The notes: generated from the sequence alone by a model not told the origin. DNA of 64,000 nt from Aeromonas jandaei (GCF_037890695.1 NZ_CP149571.1:3068001-3132000), one strand, 5' to 3'. Positions 44,575-53,806 are shown, numbered from the stretch's first letter. A program made the numbers and translations.

Positions 44575-45462
44575 CTATTCCTTGGCTGTAAACAGACGAT
44601 CCAGTGTCTGCTCGTAGTGGTGATATCCGAGAAAGTCGTAGAGCGACTCCCGGGTCTGCATGGTCTCCACAACGGCCCGTTGATGGCCATCCTGGCGAAT
44701 ATGGTGATAGACGTTGAGGGCGGCCTGATTGGCGGCGCGGTTGGCACTCAATGGATAGAGCACCATGTCGACCCCGTGGGCGGCGAGCTGCTCCTTGTCA
44801 AACAGCTCGGTTTTGCCGAATTCTGTCATGTTGGCAAGGATCGGTACTTTGGCCGCTTGCTTGAACTGGTCGTACTGGGCCAGTTCGGTCACCGCCTCGG
44901 CGAAGATCATGTCGGCCCCGGCGGCCACATAGGCGGCGGTGCGCTCAAGAGCAGATTCCATCCCCTCTACCGCCAGCGCATCGGTGCGAGCCATGATGAC
45001 GAACTCGCCATTCTCGCGAGCATCTACTGCCGCCTTGATCCGATCACACATCTCCTCAAGCGTGACCACCGCCTTGTTGGGGCGATGACCGCAGCGCTTT
45101 TGGGCGACCTGATCTTCCATATGGACGGCGGCGACTCCGGCCCGCTCGAACGCGCGAATGGTGCGGGCGATGTTGAATGCCCCGCCCCAGCCGGTATCGA
45201 TATCGACCAGCAGCGGCACTCGGGTGGCAGCAGTGATCCGCTCTGCATCGATCAGCACATCGTTGAGGGAGGTCATGCCGAGATCCGGCAGGCCGTAGGA
45301 GGCGTTGGCGACTCCGGCGCCCGAGAGGTAGAGCGCCTGAAAGCCGCTGCGCTCGGCCATCAGCGCCATATAGGCGTTGATGGTGCCGACGATCTGTAGT
45401 GGCTTTTCGTTGGCAAGAGCGGTGCGAAAACGCAGCCCTGCCGAGGGGGGCAAACTGGACAT
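44575..45462 (-). CDS. prpB: 2-methylisocitrate lyase
   Basis: 295 aa from 45462; ATGATG is present and the second ATG has the better spacing to AAAGGAG. Isocitrate-lyase superfamily: [41 protein letters not shown] (KRCGH with the catalytic Cys) and IMARTDA. It splits 2-methylisocitrate into pyruvate and succinate, the last step of propionate breakdown. First gene of the prp operon; prpR and acnD/prpF are not in this window. The upstream gap contains the palindrome ACGTTAACGT near 45510-45520. Confidence 0.96.
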   Translation of the reverse strand: MSSLPPSAGLRFRTALANEKPLQIVGTINAYMALMAERSGFQALYLSGAGVANASYGLPDLGMTSLNDVLIDAERITAATRVPLLVDIDTGWGGAFNIARTIRAFERAGVAAVHMEDQVAQKRCGHRPNKAVVTLEEMCDRIKAAVDARENGEFVIMARTDALAVEGMESALERTAAYVAAGADMIFAEAVTELAQYDQFKQAAKVPILANMTEFGKTELFDKEQLAAHGVDMVLYPLSANRAANQAALNVYHHIRQDGHQRAVVETMQTRESLYDFLGYHHYEQTLDRLFTAKE

Positions 45463-45609
45463 CATGACTCCTTTCATCTGTCTGGTTTGACCATCTAATA
45501 TCACGTTTACGTTAACGTCAATTATACTTTCGTAACATTAAGGAGGCAGGCAAGACAGGGAACCGGTTTTAGGGTAAATTTCACTAATTGCTTCAACAGG
45601 TTGAATTGT

Positions 45610-46236
45610 ATGATGGAGCCCGGTTCCGTGATCGTCTGTCCGGCGTGCGACTTGCTTATCCAGCGCAAGGCGCTGCCGCTGCGTCGTCATGCCCACTGCC
45701 CTCGCTGTCACCAGCATCTCTATGGCCGTTATGCTTTTCGTCCCTCTCAATTGATGGCGCTGACCATCACCGGATTTCTGCTGCTCCCCTCCGCCTTTTT
45801 CGAACCCCTCATCTATCTGCGGCTGGCTGGCCTCAACTCAGATGCCAACTTGTTGCACGGGATTTTTGTGCTGTTTGGCGAGGGGGAGTTCTGGGTTGCT
45901 TCCCTGGTGCTCTGGTGCGCCGTGCTGGCCCCCATTGGTCTGTTGACCGGGATCTTTGCGCTGGCATCGGGTCTGGCCAAACGCTGGCATCTCCTTGCGC
46001 CGACCTTGAAGGCCGTCGAAGTGTTTCGTCACTGGGCCATGCTGGAGGTTTATATCGTCAGCCTGCTGGTTGCCCTGTTCAAACTGATCGATATCGCCGA
46101 TGTCAGGTTGGGTGGCGGGCTGCTCAGCCTCGGCATTCTGATGCTGCTCAACATGAGTTTGCTGATCCTCTTTGATCCGTCCCCCTATTGGGATCGGATC
46201 CCGCTCAAGGAGAAAGGCGATGACCAGCGCCCGTGA
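45610..46236 (+). CDS. LetA/PqiA-type membrane protein, N-terminal half-size subunit
   Basis: About 208 aa. N-terminal zinc ribbon with CPACDLL and CPRCHQHL, then about four membrane helices (ALTITGFLLLPSAFFEPLIYL, LVLWCAVLAPIGLLTGIFAL, and two more). E. coli LetA (YebS, 427 aa) has two such ribbon-plus-4-TM halves in one chain; here the first half is a separate gene. LetA works with LetB in lipid transport between inner and outer membrane. The next gene starts within this one (46220). Confidence 0.85.
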   Translation: MMEPGSVIVCPACDLLIQRKALPLRRHAHCPRCHQHLYGRYAFRPSQLMALTITGFLLLPSAFFEPLIYLRLAGLNSDANLLHGIFVLFGEGEFWVASLVLWCAVLAPIGLLTGIFALASGLAKRWHLLAPTLKAVEVFRHWAMLEVYIVSLLVALFKLIDIADVRLGGGLLSLGILMLLNMSLLILFDPSPYWDRIPLKEKGDDQRP

Positions 46237-46822
46237 GATGGGGCTCTGCCGCTGCCATACCTGCGGTCTGCTGGTGCGTTATCAGGCGGGATGCGTCTGC
46301 CCGCGTTGCGACAGCAAGCTGCAGGTGCGGATCCCTCATTCGCTTGCCTGGTCGTGGGGCTTGCTGGCGCTGGCCACCTTTATGCTGCTCCCCGCCAACC
46401 TGCTGCCCATCACCCACTTCTACAACAAGGGGCTATTGCAGTCGGATACCATCTTCAGCGGGATCCTGATGCTCTATCGCAGCAAGATGAGCGGGATTGC
46501 CACCATAGTGCTCACCGCCAGCATACTGGTGCCGGTGGGCAAGATAATCGGGTTGGCGTGGATCTGCTGGCAGCTGCAACGGGCCAAACCGGTGCGGCGC
46601 AAGCGCCAGCTCTTGATGTATCGGGTGATCGACTTTATCGGCCGCTGGTCGATGCTGGATCTGTTTGTCATTTCGCTGATGGTGGCGCTGGTCGATCGCG
46701 GCGTCATGCTGAGCGTCCGCGCTGGCCCGGGTGCCACCGCCTTTGCGGGCGTGGTGGTGTTGACCATGATGTCGGCCCGCATGCTCGATACCAGGCTGCT
46801 TTGGGACAAGGCGGCCCGTTGA
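46220..46822 (+). CDS. LetA/PqiA-type membrane protein, C-terminal half-size subunit
   Basis: 200 aa from the ATG at 46220 (AAGGAG upstream), overlapping the previous stop by 17 bases. Zinc ribbon CHTCGLLV ... CPRCDSKL, then four membrane segments (LLALATFMLLPANLLPI, IATIVLTASILVPVGKIIGL, MLDLFVISLMVALV, FAGVVVLTMMSARML). This equals the second half of E. coli LetA/YebS. Together with the previous gene it would form a LetA made of two subunits rather than a single chain. A frameshift of a fused gene is unlikely because it has its own RBS and start. Confidence 0.86.
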   Translation: MTSAREMGLCRCHTCGLLVRYQAGCVCPRCDSKLQVRIPHSLAWSWGLLALATFMLLPANLLPITHFYNKGLLQSDTIFSGILMLYRSKMSGIATIVLTASILVPVGKIIGLAWICWQLQRAKPVRRKRQLLMYRVIDFIGRWSMLDLFVISLMVALVDRGVMLSVRAGPGATAFAGVVVLTMMSARMLDTRLLWDKAAR

Positions 46823-46877
46823 TGCATTTTCTGTTTCTGTCTGATGGGCGGCTGCGCCCGGTCAATAAGGAGTCACT

Positions 46878-49430
46878 ATGATCGGGGCTGAACCCGTCAT
46901 CGAAAAGCGCCGCTGGCTATCGCCAGTCTGGTTGTTACCACTCATCGCCCTGCTGCTGGCTGGCGGCTTTCTCTATCAACAGATAGCGAGCCGCGGCCAG
47001 CTTATCCAGATCAACTTTGCTCAGGGTAACGGCATCTTGCCGGGCAAGACCCAGATCCGTTATCAGGGGGTTGCCATCGGGGTGGTGCAGGAGCTGGAGC
47101 TGGCCGAGGATGGTCGCCGCATTGCGGTGCTGGCCAAGATTGACAGCCGTGCCCGCCCGCTTATTCGCAAGGGATCCGACTTCTGGCTGGTGAGCCCCAA
47201 GGCATCGCTGACCGAGATCTCCGGTCTCGATACCCTGGTCTCCGGTAACTACATCAACTTGCAACCGGGGCGCGAGAGCAACCCGCTGCAGGAGAAGTTT
47301 GATGCCCTCGACGGCCCTCCCCCCGGTTATCAGGCGCAGGGGCGGATGCTGCACCTCACCGCCGATTCGCTGGGCTCGGTCGGTATCGGTGCCAAGCTCT
47401 ATTTCCGCGGCATCGAGGTGGGTAGCGTTATCAATACCCGCTTGGGTCAGGACAACCAGAACGTCATTCTGGATCTGGTGATCGAGCCTCGTTTTGAACA
47501 TCTGGTCAAAGCCGATACCCGCTTCTGGAACATCAGTGGCATCAAGGGCTCTTTCAGTCTGGCGGGTGTCAGCGTTGAGGCTGGCAGCCTCACTTCAATT
47601 CTGAGCGGCGGCATCGCCTTTGACTCCCCCAAAGCGTCTCCCGAGTCGGAGAAAGGGCAAACCTTCGTCCTCTACAAGGGGCTGGCAGAAGCGGCGCGCG
47701 GCAAGCGCATCGATATCATGGCGGGCGATCTGCCCATCAAGGAGGGAATGCCTATTCTCTTCGAAGGGATCGAAATTGGTCGTGTTGATCCCATCCACCT
47801 TACTGACAAGGGTCGGGTGGTAACGGCACTGATCAATCCGGAGCAGGCATATCGCATCACCGACAAGAGTCAGCTGGTATGGGAGAGCGTTTCTCTCTCC
47901 CCGACCGGTGTGAAGAATGCCGATCGGCTGCTCTCTGGCCCCGCCATTCGCCTTGACTATGTGGCGGGCAAGGAAGTGGCCAGGATGGCGCTGACCGATC
48001 GGGCACCACAAGATGGCATCAAGGTGACATTGCAAGCGGACGATCTGGCAGGTCTTAATCAGGATGCTCCCATCTGGTACAAGGGGCTGCAGGTTGGTCG
48101 CATCAGCCAGCTCGATCTCGATGGGCGCGGCAATGCCAGCGTGGCCCTGCAGATCCAGCCCGCTTACGCCCATCTGTTGAACCGTGCCCGTTTCTATCGT
48201 GCTGCGCCGCTACAAATAGATGCTGATCTGAGCGGTATCAAGGTCGAGGCAAGCCCGGCCAGTGCCTGGCTGAGTGGTGGCATCAAGCTGGTGCAGGCGA
48301 GCAGCGGCGAGCGAATTAACCGCCTCTACCCCAATCAGGAGCTGGCGTTGCTCGGTACCCGTGATGCCAAGCCCCAGCGCTGGTTGCTCAAAGCGGATCA
48401 GGCGGACGGCATCGGCATCGGCTCTCCGGTGCTCTATCTGGGGTTGGAAGCGGGCAAGGTGAAACAGCTGCGCGCCGCCAAAGAGGGAGTGGAGATAGAG
48501 CTCGAGATTGACGGCATCTATGCCCCGCTCCTCGTCCGCCAGCCGCAATTCTGGAAAAAACCGGCCATCGACACCCGAGTTCGGGTCGATGGTGTGCAGG
48601 TAAAAGTGGGCAATCTTGGCACTCTGCTGCGCGGTGCCATCGAGTTCGACTATCTGGCAAATGGCCGCAGCAGCCATCAGCTGTTTGACAACAAGGAGCA
48701 AGCCAAGGCGAAGATCCGCACGCTGTCACTGGTGGCCGAGAACAACCCGGGGTTGGGGGTTGGCAGCCCGATCCGCTATCGCGGTGTCGATATCGGCAAG
48801 ATTGAGCAGATTGAACTGGAGCCGACTCTAGGTCAGGTGATCTTCAAGGCAGAGCTGGATGGCCAGTACGCCGAGCGTTTCCTGCAATCCGGCGCGCGCT
48901 TTACCCTGGTGCAGGCCAAGCTGGGTCTGGGGGAGGTCGCCCATCTCGATACCCTGATCAAGGGGGCCTTTGTTGAGGCCGAGCCCGGTAAAGGGGCTGG
49001 TCGGAACAGCTTCCCTCTGAGCCAGAGCGGCCCTGCCGGTTTGGCCCTCACTCTGAAAAGCCCGTCGGTGAATGGCCTCTCGGTTGGCAGCCCGCTGCTG
49101 TTTCGCAAGATGGTGGTCGGCAGCGTTACCAAGGTGGCACTGGCCCGCGATGGCAGCGAGGTGGTGATCGACGTCAATGTGGAGCAGGAGTATGCCCATC
49201 TGGTGCGAGCCAACTCCCGCTTCTGGAATGTCTCCGGGGTCAAGGCGGACATTGGCCTGACCGGTGGCACTATCGAGGTCGAGACGGTGCAGAGCCTGCT
49301 TGCCGGCGGCATTGCCTTCAATACGCCGGAAAAAGAGATGGGGCCGACCGTCAAGGCCGGTCACAGCTATACCCTCTACGGCAAGGCCGAGAAGGAGTGG
49401 CAGGAGTGGAGCCCCCGCATCAAGCCATGA
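46878..49430 (+). CDS. letB: MCE-domain lipid transport protein LetB (YebT-like)
   Basis: 850 aa. One N-terminal membrane anchor (VWLLPLIALLLAGGFLYQQI, about 15-34), then seven MCE repeats in the periplasm. Each is recognisable from motifs such as IRYQGVAIGVV, LYFRGIEVGSV, ILFEGIEIGRV, IWYKGLQVGRI, VLYLGLEAGKV, IRYRGVDIGKI, LLFRKMVVGSV. Seven repeats match LetB (E. coli YebT, 877 aa) rather than PqiB (three). LetB forms a stacked tunnel across the periplasm for lipids. Order letA-letB-rsmF is as in E. coli yebS-yebT-yebU. Confidence 0.93.
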   Translation: MIGAEPVIEKRRWLSPVWLLPLIALLLAGGFLYQQIASRGQLIQINFAQGNGILPGKTQIRYQGVAIGVVQELELAEDGRRIAVLAKIDSRARPLIRKGSDFWLVSPKASLTEISGLDTLVSGNYINLQPGRESNPLQEKFDALDGPPPGYQAQGRMLHLTADSLGSVGIGAKLYFRGIEVGSVINTRLGQDNQNVILDLVIEPRFEHLVKADTRFWNISGIKGSFSLAGVSVEAGSLTSILSGGIAFDSPKASPESEKGQTFVLYKGLAEAARGKRIDIMAGDLPIKEGMPILFEGIEIGRVDPIHLTDKGRVVTALINPEQAYRITDKSQLVWESVSLSPTGVKNADRLLSGPAIRLDYVAGKEVARMALTDRAPQDGIKVTLQADDLAGLNQDAPIWYKGLQVGRISQLDLDGRGNASVALQIQPAYAHLLNRARFYRAAPLQIDADLSGIKVEASPASAWLSGGIKLVQASSGERINRLYPNQELALLGTRDAKPQRWLLKADQADGIGIGSPVLYLGLEAGKVKQLRAAKEGVEIELEIDGIYAPLLVRQPQFWKKPAIDTRVRVDGVQVKVGNLGTLLRGAIEFDYLANGRSSHQLFDNKEQAKAKIRTLSLVAENNPGLGVGSPIRYRGVDIGKIEQIELEPTLGQVIFKAELDGQYAERFLQSGARFTLVQAKLGLGEVAHLDTLIKGAFVEAEPGKGAGRNSFPLSQSGPAGLALTLKSPSVNGLSVGSPLLFRKMVVGSVTKVALARDGSEVVIDVNVEQEYAHLVRANSRFWNVSGVKADIGLTGGTIEVETVQSLLAGGIAFNTPEKEMGPTVKAGHSYTLYGKAEKEWQEWSPRIKP

Positions 49431-49453
49431 GCCTTCCCCTCACGTAGCTACCC

Positions 49454-49488
49454 AAGCCCGGCATTTGGCCGGGCTTGTTCATTTTTAC
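49454..49488 (+). terminator. Terminator after letB
   Basis: AAGCCCGGC / GCCGGGCTT stem with a 5-nt loop, then TTGTTCATTTTT. Confidence 0.8.
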
Positions 49489-49562
49489 CTGCTGCACTTT
49501 AAGAATATTCCTAGCCCTGTGATAAGATGTCGCCCCTCTTTTTCGGTCAACGAGACGGCACA

Positions 49563-50990
49563 GTGCACGACAATACTTATCTACCCGATCACTTTTTGCG
49601 CCATATAGCGGCCATCATGCCTGCTCACCTCTCCATGGATGAGTTCGTTGCAAGTTGCCGGCGACCGCTGCGCCGCAGTATCCGGGTCAACACGCTTAAA
49701 ATTGCCGTCTCTGACTTCGTTGAAAAGATGCAGCCACAAGGCTGGCAGTTCGATCCCGTGCCCTGGTGCGAGACCGGCTTCTGGCTGAGCCGCACTGATG
49801 AGAGCGTGCCCCTTGGCAACACGGCCGAGCATTTGAGCGGCCTCTTTTACATTCAGGAAGCAAGCTCCATGCTGCCGGTGACGGCGCTCTTTGCCAGCGA
49901 CAAGATCAAAGCGGACGGCATGCTGCTGGATGCAGCGGCCGCCCCCGGCTCCAAGACTACCCAGATCGCCGCCCTGATGAACAATCAGGGGATGCTGGTT
50001 GCCAACGAGTTTTCCAGCAGTCGGCTCAAGGTATTGAGCGCCAATATTCAGCGCTGCGGGGTGACCAATGTGGGGATGACTCACTTTGATGCCAAGGTGT
50101 TTGGGCAGTGGCTGCCGGAGACCTTCGATGCCATCCTGCTCGATGCCCCCTGCTCCGGTGAAGGTACCGTGCGCAAGGATGAAGATGCGCTGCGCAACTG
50201 GAGCATCGAGAGCATTGACGAGATTGCGGCGGTGCAGCAAGGGCTGCTGGAGAGTGCCTTCCATGCCTTGAAACCGGGTGGCGTACTGGTCTACTCCACC
50301 TGCACGCTCAGTTTGCAGGAGAACCAGGAGGTCTGTCAGTCACTGCTGGAGAAGTTTGGCGATGCCTTGAGTTTTGACTCGCTGGCCGACCTGTTCCCCC
50401 ATGCAGAGCAGGCCTGCACATCCGAAGGATACCTGCACGTTTGGCCCCAGATCTTCGACAGTGAGGGCTTTTTCGTCGCCAGATTGCGCAAGCACCACTC
50501 GGTGCCCAACACCATGTTCAAACCGGGCAAGCTCGGCAAATTCCCCTTCCTGCCATTGGCAGCAAAAGAATCTGAGCCCATGCTGCGCGAGATTGAAGCC
50601 AATTTTGGTGTGGCGCCACAAGGTCAACTGTTTGGCCGCAATGACGAGATCTGGCTGTTTCCTCATCTGTTTGAACAGGTTCAGGGCAAGCTGCGCTTCG
50701 ATCGCATCGGCATCAAGTTGGCCGAGACGTTCAAGAAAGGCTATCGCCTCACCCATGAGTGGGCGCTCGCCTATGGTGATAAAGCGAACAAGGGCGTGGT
50801 CGAACTGGACAGCGCCAACGCGCGGGAATTCATGATGGGGCGGGACGTCTGGCCAGAGCAGGATGCTGGCGCTGGCGAGGTGATCGTCCGTTATCAGGGG
50901 CATACCCTGGGTATGGGGAAATGGGTGGGGAGCCGGATCAAGAATGCCCTGCCCCGGGAGCTGGTGCGCGACAACAATCTGTTTGGCTGA
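49563..50990 (+). CDS. rsmF: 16S rRNA (cytosine-1407-C5) methyltransferase RsmF
   Basis: About 475 aa if the GTG at 49563 is used, which aligns with the E. coli N-terminus; the ATG at 49527 would add 12 residues. RsmB/NOP methyltransferase domain with DAAAAPGSKTTQIAALM (SAM), LANEFSSSRLKVL, LDAPCSGEGTVRKD and VYSTCTLS, the last two carrying the two catalytic Cys. A C-terminal PUA-like region ends in RIKNALPRELVRD. It methylates C1407 in the decoding centre. Confidence 0.94.
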   Translation: MHDNTYLPDHFLRHIAAIMPAHLSMDEFVASCRRPLRRSIRVNTLKIAVSDFVEKMQPQGWQFDPVPWCETGFWLSRTDESVPLGNTAEHLSGLFYIQEASSMLPVTALFASDKIKADGMLLDAAAAPGSKTTQIAALMNNQGMLVANEFSSSRLKVLSANIQRCGVTNVGMTHFDAKVFGQWLPETFDAILLDAPCSGEGTVRKDEDALRNWSIESIDEIAAVQQGLLESAFHALKPGGVLVYSTCTLSLQENQEVCQSLLEKFGDALSFDSLADLFPHAEQACTSEGYLHVWPQIFDSEGFFVARLRKHHSVPNTMFKPGKLGKFPFLPLAAKESEPMLREIEANFGVAPQGQLFGRNDEIWLFPHLFEQVQGKLRFDRIGIKLAETFKKGYRLTHEWALAYGDKANKGVVELDSANAREFMMGRDVWPEQDAGAGEVIVRYQGHTLGMGKWVGSRIKNALPRELVRDNNLFG

Positions 50991-51104
50991 TTTCGACTGA
51001 ACGAGGAAAGGTGACTCGACGCTGTTCGAGTCTGCAAAACCCACACTCTGGTTGAAATTTTATCGGGTTCTTGAAAAGCCTTGAGCCTTGTCTAAGCTTA
51101 AGGC

Positions 51105-51197
51105 AATCCGAACACCAAACACCAGTTAGCGCACGGCTCTGCAAGGAGCCAATTCCCCTATGCCAGGTACACGGAATTCGTACCTGGCTTTTTTTAT
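51105..51197 (+). ncRNA. Candidate small RNA between rsmF and the 51.2-kb gene
   Basis: A promoter-like TTGAAA (51071-51076), 16-base spacer and TAAGCT (51093-51098) precede about 90 bases holding a stem GGCTC/GAGCC (51135-51150) and a strong terminator: GCCAGGTAC / GTACCTGGC (51162-51188) then TTTTTTTAT. No gene ends near enough to need it: rsmF stops 170 bases earlier, after its own hairpin (GACTCGA...TTCGAGTC at 51014-51034). I know no family that it matches. Confidence 0.4.
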
Positions 51198-51218
51198 ATC
51201 TTCTGAGCCAAGTTCACG

Positions 51219-51503
51219 TTACTCGACACTCTCTTCCAACAGCGCTATCTCCACTTTCTCTGCGTGAGGTTCGCTCCCCAGCTCATGGTGATAGAGCAGA
51301 TCGATAGCCTGTTCGATGAGTGATGCCTGGCTATCTTCAAGATGCAAGCCGAGTGCCGCCAACCGTTCGGCATGGCGATTACTGATCCAGCATTGCAACC
51401 GGGTATGACTCTCTTGTTTGCGTTTTACATGCTGACGCTGGCGCTTGGCGTTGTTCTGCGAGGCGGTCTCTTTTGCCTCAAGCTCGTTGATTTCCTGGCT
51501 CAT
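51219..51503 (-). CDS. Small protein with possible ribbon-helix-helix C-terminal part
   Basis: 94 aa. The N-terminal 35 residues are very polar with many Gln/Lys/Arg (KRQRQHVKRKQESH). The rest, LQCWISNRHAERLAALGLHLED then SQASLIEQAIDLLYHH, has the beta-strand, helix, helix spacing of ribbon-helix-helix DNA-binding proteins. It ends acidic. It is next to an integrase in the same direction and may be its regulator or an antitoxin-like protein; no partner toxin is visible. Confidence 0.55.
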   Translation of the reverse strand: MSQEINELEAKETASQNNAKRQRQHVKRKQESHTRLQCWISNRHAERLAALGLHLEDSQASLIEQAIDLLYHHELGSEPHAEKVEIALLEESVE

Positions 51504-51642
51504 ATGACCTTGCGATACTTGTTTTTATAACTGGTTATCTCTCACATCTCTTCGCATAGAGGTAAAAGATGGGGATTTCCCCCTACCCTCTGCCAGCTAA
51601 CTACGAAGCCAACCAAATATACCATCAGATCAATAGGATATC

Positions 51643-51671
51643 ATTTAACATAAAAAATGCAGTGACGCATT
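51643..51671 (-). repeat. dif-like site next to the integrase gene
   Basis: ATTTAACATAA (51643-51653, identical to the dif XerD arm), then AAAATGC and AGTGACGCATT. It differs from the prophage-internal site at 27063-27091 (reverse complement) at two of 29 positions, and both have GATATC just outside. It lies 4 bases beyond the integrase stop codon. The right flank TGTGTTAAA makes an imperfect inverted repeat with TTTAACA. Confidence 0.65.
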
Positions 51672-51675
51672 TGTG

Positions 51676-52704
51676 TTAAAGCAGTCCATCCAGCGCGTGA
51701 TCAGAGAATTTATGGGCATCGTCAAAGTACTCTTGCAAGGTGCGCATATCCTTGTGACGGGTAACCTCGATGATCTTGTTCATCGGTTTGCCGGCGGTGA
51801 CGGCCGAGGTGATAAATCCACGACGCAGACTGTGGCCACTGACATAGAGGTCATCGATAGCCTGACCGGTGCGCCGCTTGATCATCAGGTTGATACCCTG
51901 CGGTCCCAGAGGGTCTGGTGTGAGTTGGCCCCAGCGATTCATCCTCCGAAAGAGCGGCCCTTCATTGATCCGGCTCTTCTTGAGCCAGTTGCCAATCGCT
52001 GCAACCGGGCAATAGTGCTTGCCGGGGATAAGGGCGATCTCGGTCTCATGGAGTTGATGCTTGCTAGGTTTGAGGCGAAGGCGGATCCCCTGCCCCACAA
52101 AATCGAGGTCACTCACCTCAATTCGGGCTGCTTCCGAACGGCGTAAGGCACCACTGAACATCAACAGCAACAGGGTGTGATCGCGAAGTCCTGCCAGATT
52201 ATTGGTGTCAATGCCATCCAGTACCTGGGTCAATGGCTGCAGCGTCAGGGCGCCCGTTTTGCGCTTGCGGTTATCACCAAGGCGCACAATACCGCGCATC
52301 ATCTCTTTAATTTCAGGGTGCTCGGTCGGCATCGGGTGAATGCCTTTCTGTTTGAAGGCGTAGCGGATCCCGGCAAGCCTTCGCACCAGAGTTGCTGGTT
52401 TGCGTGGTTCACCATTACGCAGCTCCCCTCTCCCTTCTTCTTTATTGAGCCATACCCAGTCAGCCAGTACCCCGTCGGCCTGATCAGCCAGAAAGTTCAT
52501 GATGTCGTGATGGGTCGTTTGCAGTGGATCCAGACCATGCAACTGACACCAGAAGACAAAAATTCGGGTATCCGCCTGATAGGCATTGAGGGTCGAATCT
52601 GCTTTGGCACTGCGCAGGAAGCGGCGAGCACGGCTATTTAGCTGGGCATCAAAGACAGTTTGCAATGACTGATGAGCTGAGCCTGAAATGGATGGATGTG
52701 ACAC
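51676..52704 (-). CDS. Tyrosine site-specific recombinase (integrase)
   Basis: 342 aa, complete. N-terminal core-binding domain (FLRSAKADSTLNAYQADTRIFVFWCQ), then the catalytic domain with LMFSGALRRSEAARIE (Arg I), a conserved Lys region, SGHSLRRGFI (His-x-x-Arg), VTRHKDMRTL (His) and LQEYFDDA (nucleophile Tyr). It is not XerC or XerD by length and sequence. It may drive a small mobile module that includes the 51219 gene. A dif-like site lies just beyond its stop and a 13-bp palindrome upstream. Confidence 0.92.
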   Translation of the reverse strand: MSHPSISGSAHQSLQTVFDAQLNSRARRFLRSAKADSTLNAYQADTRIFVFWCQLHGLDPLQTTHHDIMNFLADQADGVLADWVWLNKEEGRGELRNGEPRKPATLVRRLAGIRYAFKQKGIHPMPTEHPEIKEMMRGIVRLGDNRKRKTGALTLQPLTQVLDGIDTNNLAGLRDHTLLLLMFSGALRRSEAARIEVSDLDFVGQGIRLRLKPSKHQLHETEIALIPGKHYCPVAAIGNWLKKSRINEGPLFRRMNRWGQLTPDPLGPQGINLMIKRRTGQAIDDLYVSGHSLRRGFITSAVTAGKPMNKIIEVTRHKDMRTLQEYFDDAHKFSDHALDGLL

Positions 52705-52762
52705 GGAAGATCATGATTCATATGATGTTTAGGAGGATCTTACAGGATCCTTTAGCTTCATC

Positions 52763-52792
52763 AAGTATCGATAATGAATATTATCGATACTT
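52763..52792. repeat. 13-bp palindrome upstream of the integrase
   Basis: AAGTATCGATAAT / ATTATCGATACTT with a 4-base spacer, 59 bases before the integrase start. Candidate operator, or a recombination arm site for the integrase. Confidence 0.6.
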
Positions 52793-53000
52793 ATGAGTAT
52801 CTGTTTAACCCCCCAATCCAGCATCTCAGTTTTTTCTAAACAGATGTCGTATTCATTTCCGGTTTACAGGTTGGGTCATTGCGCTGATGGCAATTCAATG
52901 CTGTGTCAGTGAGAGATAACGGTTTTATTTATCGCTTCTTTCTTTACTGCTATATCGGGTTGCTGAAAGTTAAACGCCCCGCATTGCGGGGCGTCAGCTC
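52793..53000. other. Intergenic stretch with the tatD terminator
   Basis: About 210 bases with no gene visible. At 52973-52995 a hairpin ACGCCCCGCA.../...GCGGGGCGT, followed on the minus strand by TTTAACTTT, ends the leftward tatD transcript. I see nothing else. Confidence 0.65.
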
Positions 53001-53780
53001 TTATTTCCGGGCGAGTTTGAACAACTCAAAGAAGTTGCGACTGGTAACTTCGGCCAGTTCGCTGAGCGGTATTTGGCGCAGATCGGCAATAAACTGGGCA
53101 ACGTCGCGCACGAAGGCGGGTTCGTTCTCCCTCCCCCGATGTGGAACCGGGGCAAGATAGGGCGCATCCGTTTCGACCAACAGTCGTTCGAGAGGCAATA
53201 CCTTCACTACCTCCTGCAACGCAGTGGCATTCTTGAACGTAGCGATCCCCGAGATGGAGATATAGAACCCCATCGCCATTGCCGCTTCTGCCATCTCGAG
53301 AGACTCGGTGAAACAGTGCAACACGCCGCCAACCTGATCCGCCCCCTCTTCGCGCATGATCTGCAAAGTATCTTGCTGGGCATCACGAGTATGAATGATC
53401 AGCGGTTTGTTCAGCGCACGGGCAACCCGGATATGTTCACGGAAGGAGGCTTGCTGAACCTCCTTGTTCTCGGGTGAGTAGAAGTAATCGAGACCGGTCT
53501 CACCAATGGCCACCACACGTGGGTCGGCAGCTTGCTTGAGCAGCAACTCGGCATCGACTCCGGGTTCCTGATTCAGGGGATGCACCCCGCAGGAGGCAAA
53601 CACCTGGGGATAAGGAGCAATGGCCGTCATCATGGTCGGAAATTGTTCTTGCGTCACGCTGACACAGAGAAAGTATCCCACCTCCTGCGCTGCCGCTTTG
53701 GCCAGCACATCAGCCATATTGCTCTGTTTGCTGCCATAGCTGAGACGATCGAGGTGACAGTGGGAGTCAACGAGTAACAT
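53001..53780 (-). CDS. TatD-family metal-dependent deoxyribonuclease (YcfH-like)
   Basis: 259 aa. Amidohydrolase fold with the metal-binding SHCHLD at the N-terminus, VGETGLDYFY (Glu), PLIIHTRDA (His), GGVLHCFTE (His) and LVETDAPYLAP (Asp). All metal ligands are present. It lies downstream of holB as ycfH does in E. coli, hence YcfH rather than TatD proper. Expected activity is 3'-5' exonuclease or esterase; the cellular role is not certain. Confidence 0.92.
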   Translation of the reverse strand: MLLVDSHCHLDRLSYGSKQSNMADVLAKAAAQEVGYFLCVSVTQEQFPTMMTAIAPYPQVFASCGVHPLNQEPGVDAELLLKQAADPRVVAIGETGLDYFYSPENKEVQQASFREHIRVARALNKPLIIHTRDAQQDTLQIMREEGADQVGGVLHCFTESLEMAEAAMAMGFYISISGIATFKNATALQEVVKVLPLERLLVETDAPYLAPVPHRGRENEPAFVRDVAQFIADLRQIPLSELAEVTSRNFFELFKLARK

Positions 53781-53806
53781 ACAAAACCTTTATTGCTAAT
53801 GACGTT

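Noticed and set aside
51643..51680. Integron attC or attI site
   Set aside because: There is no GTTRRRY core pair or cassette array, and the recombinase lacks recognisable IntI-specific insertion; the dif-like reading fits better.
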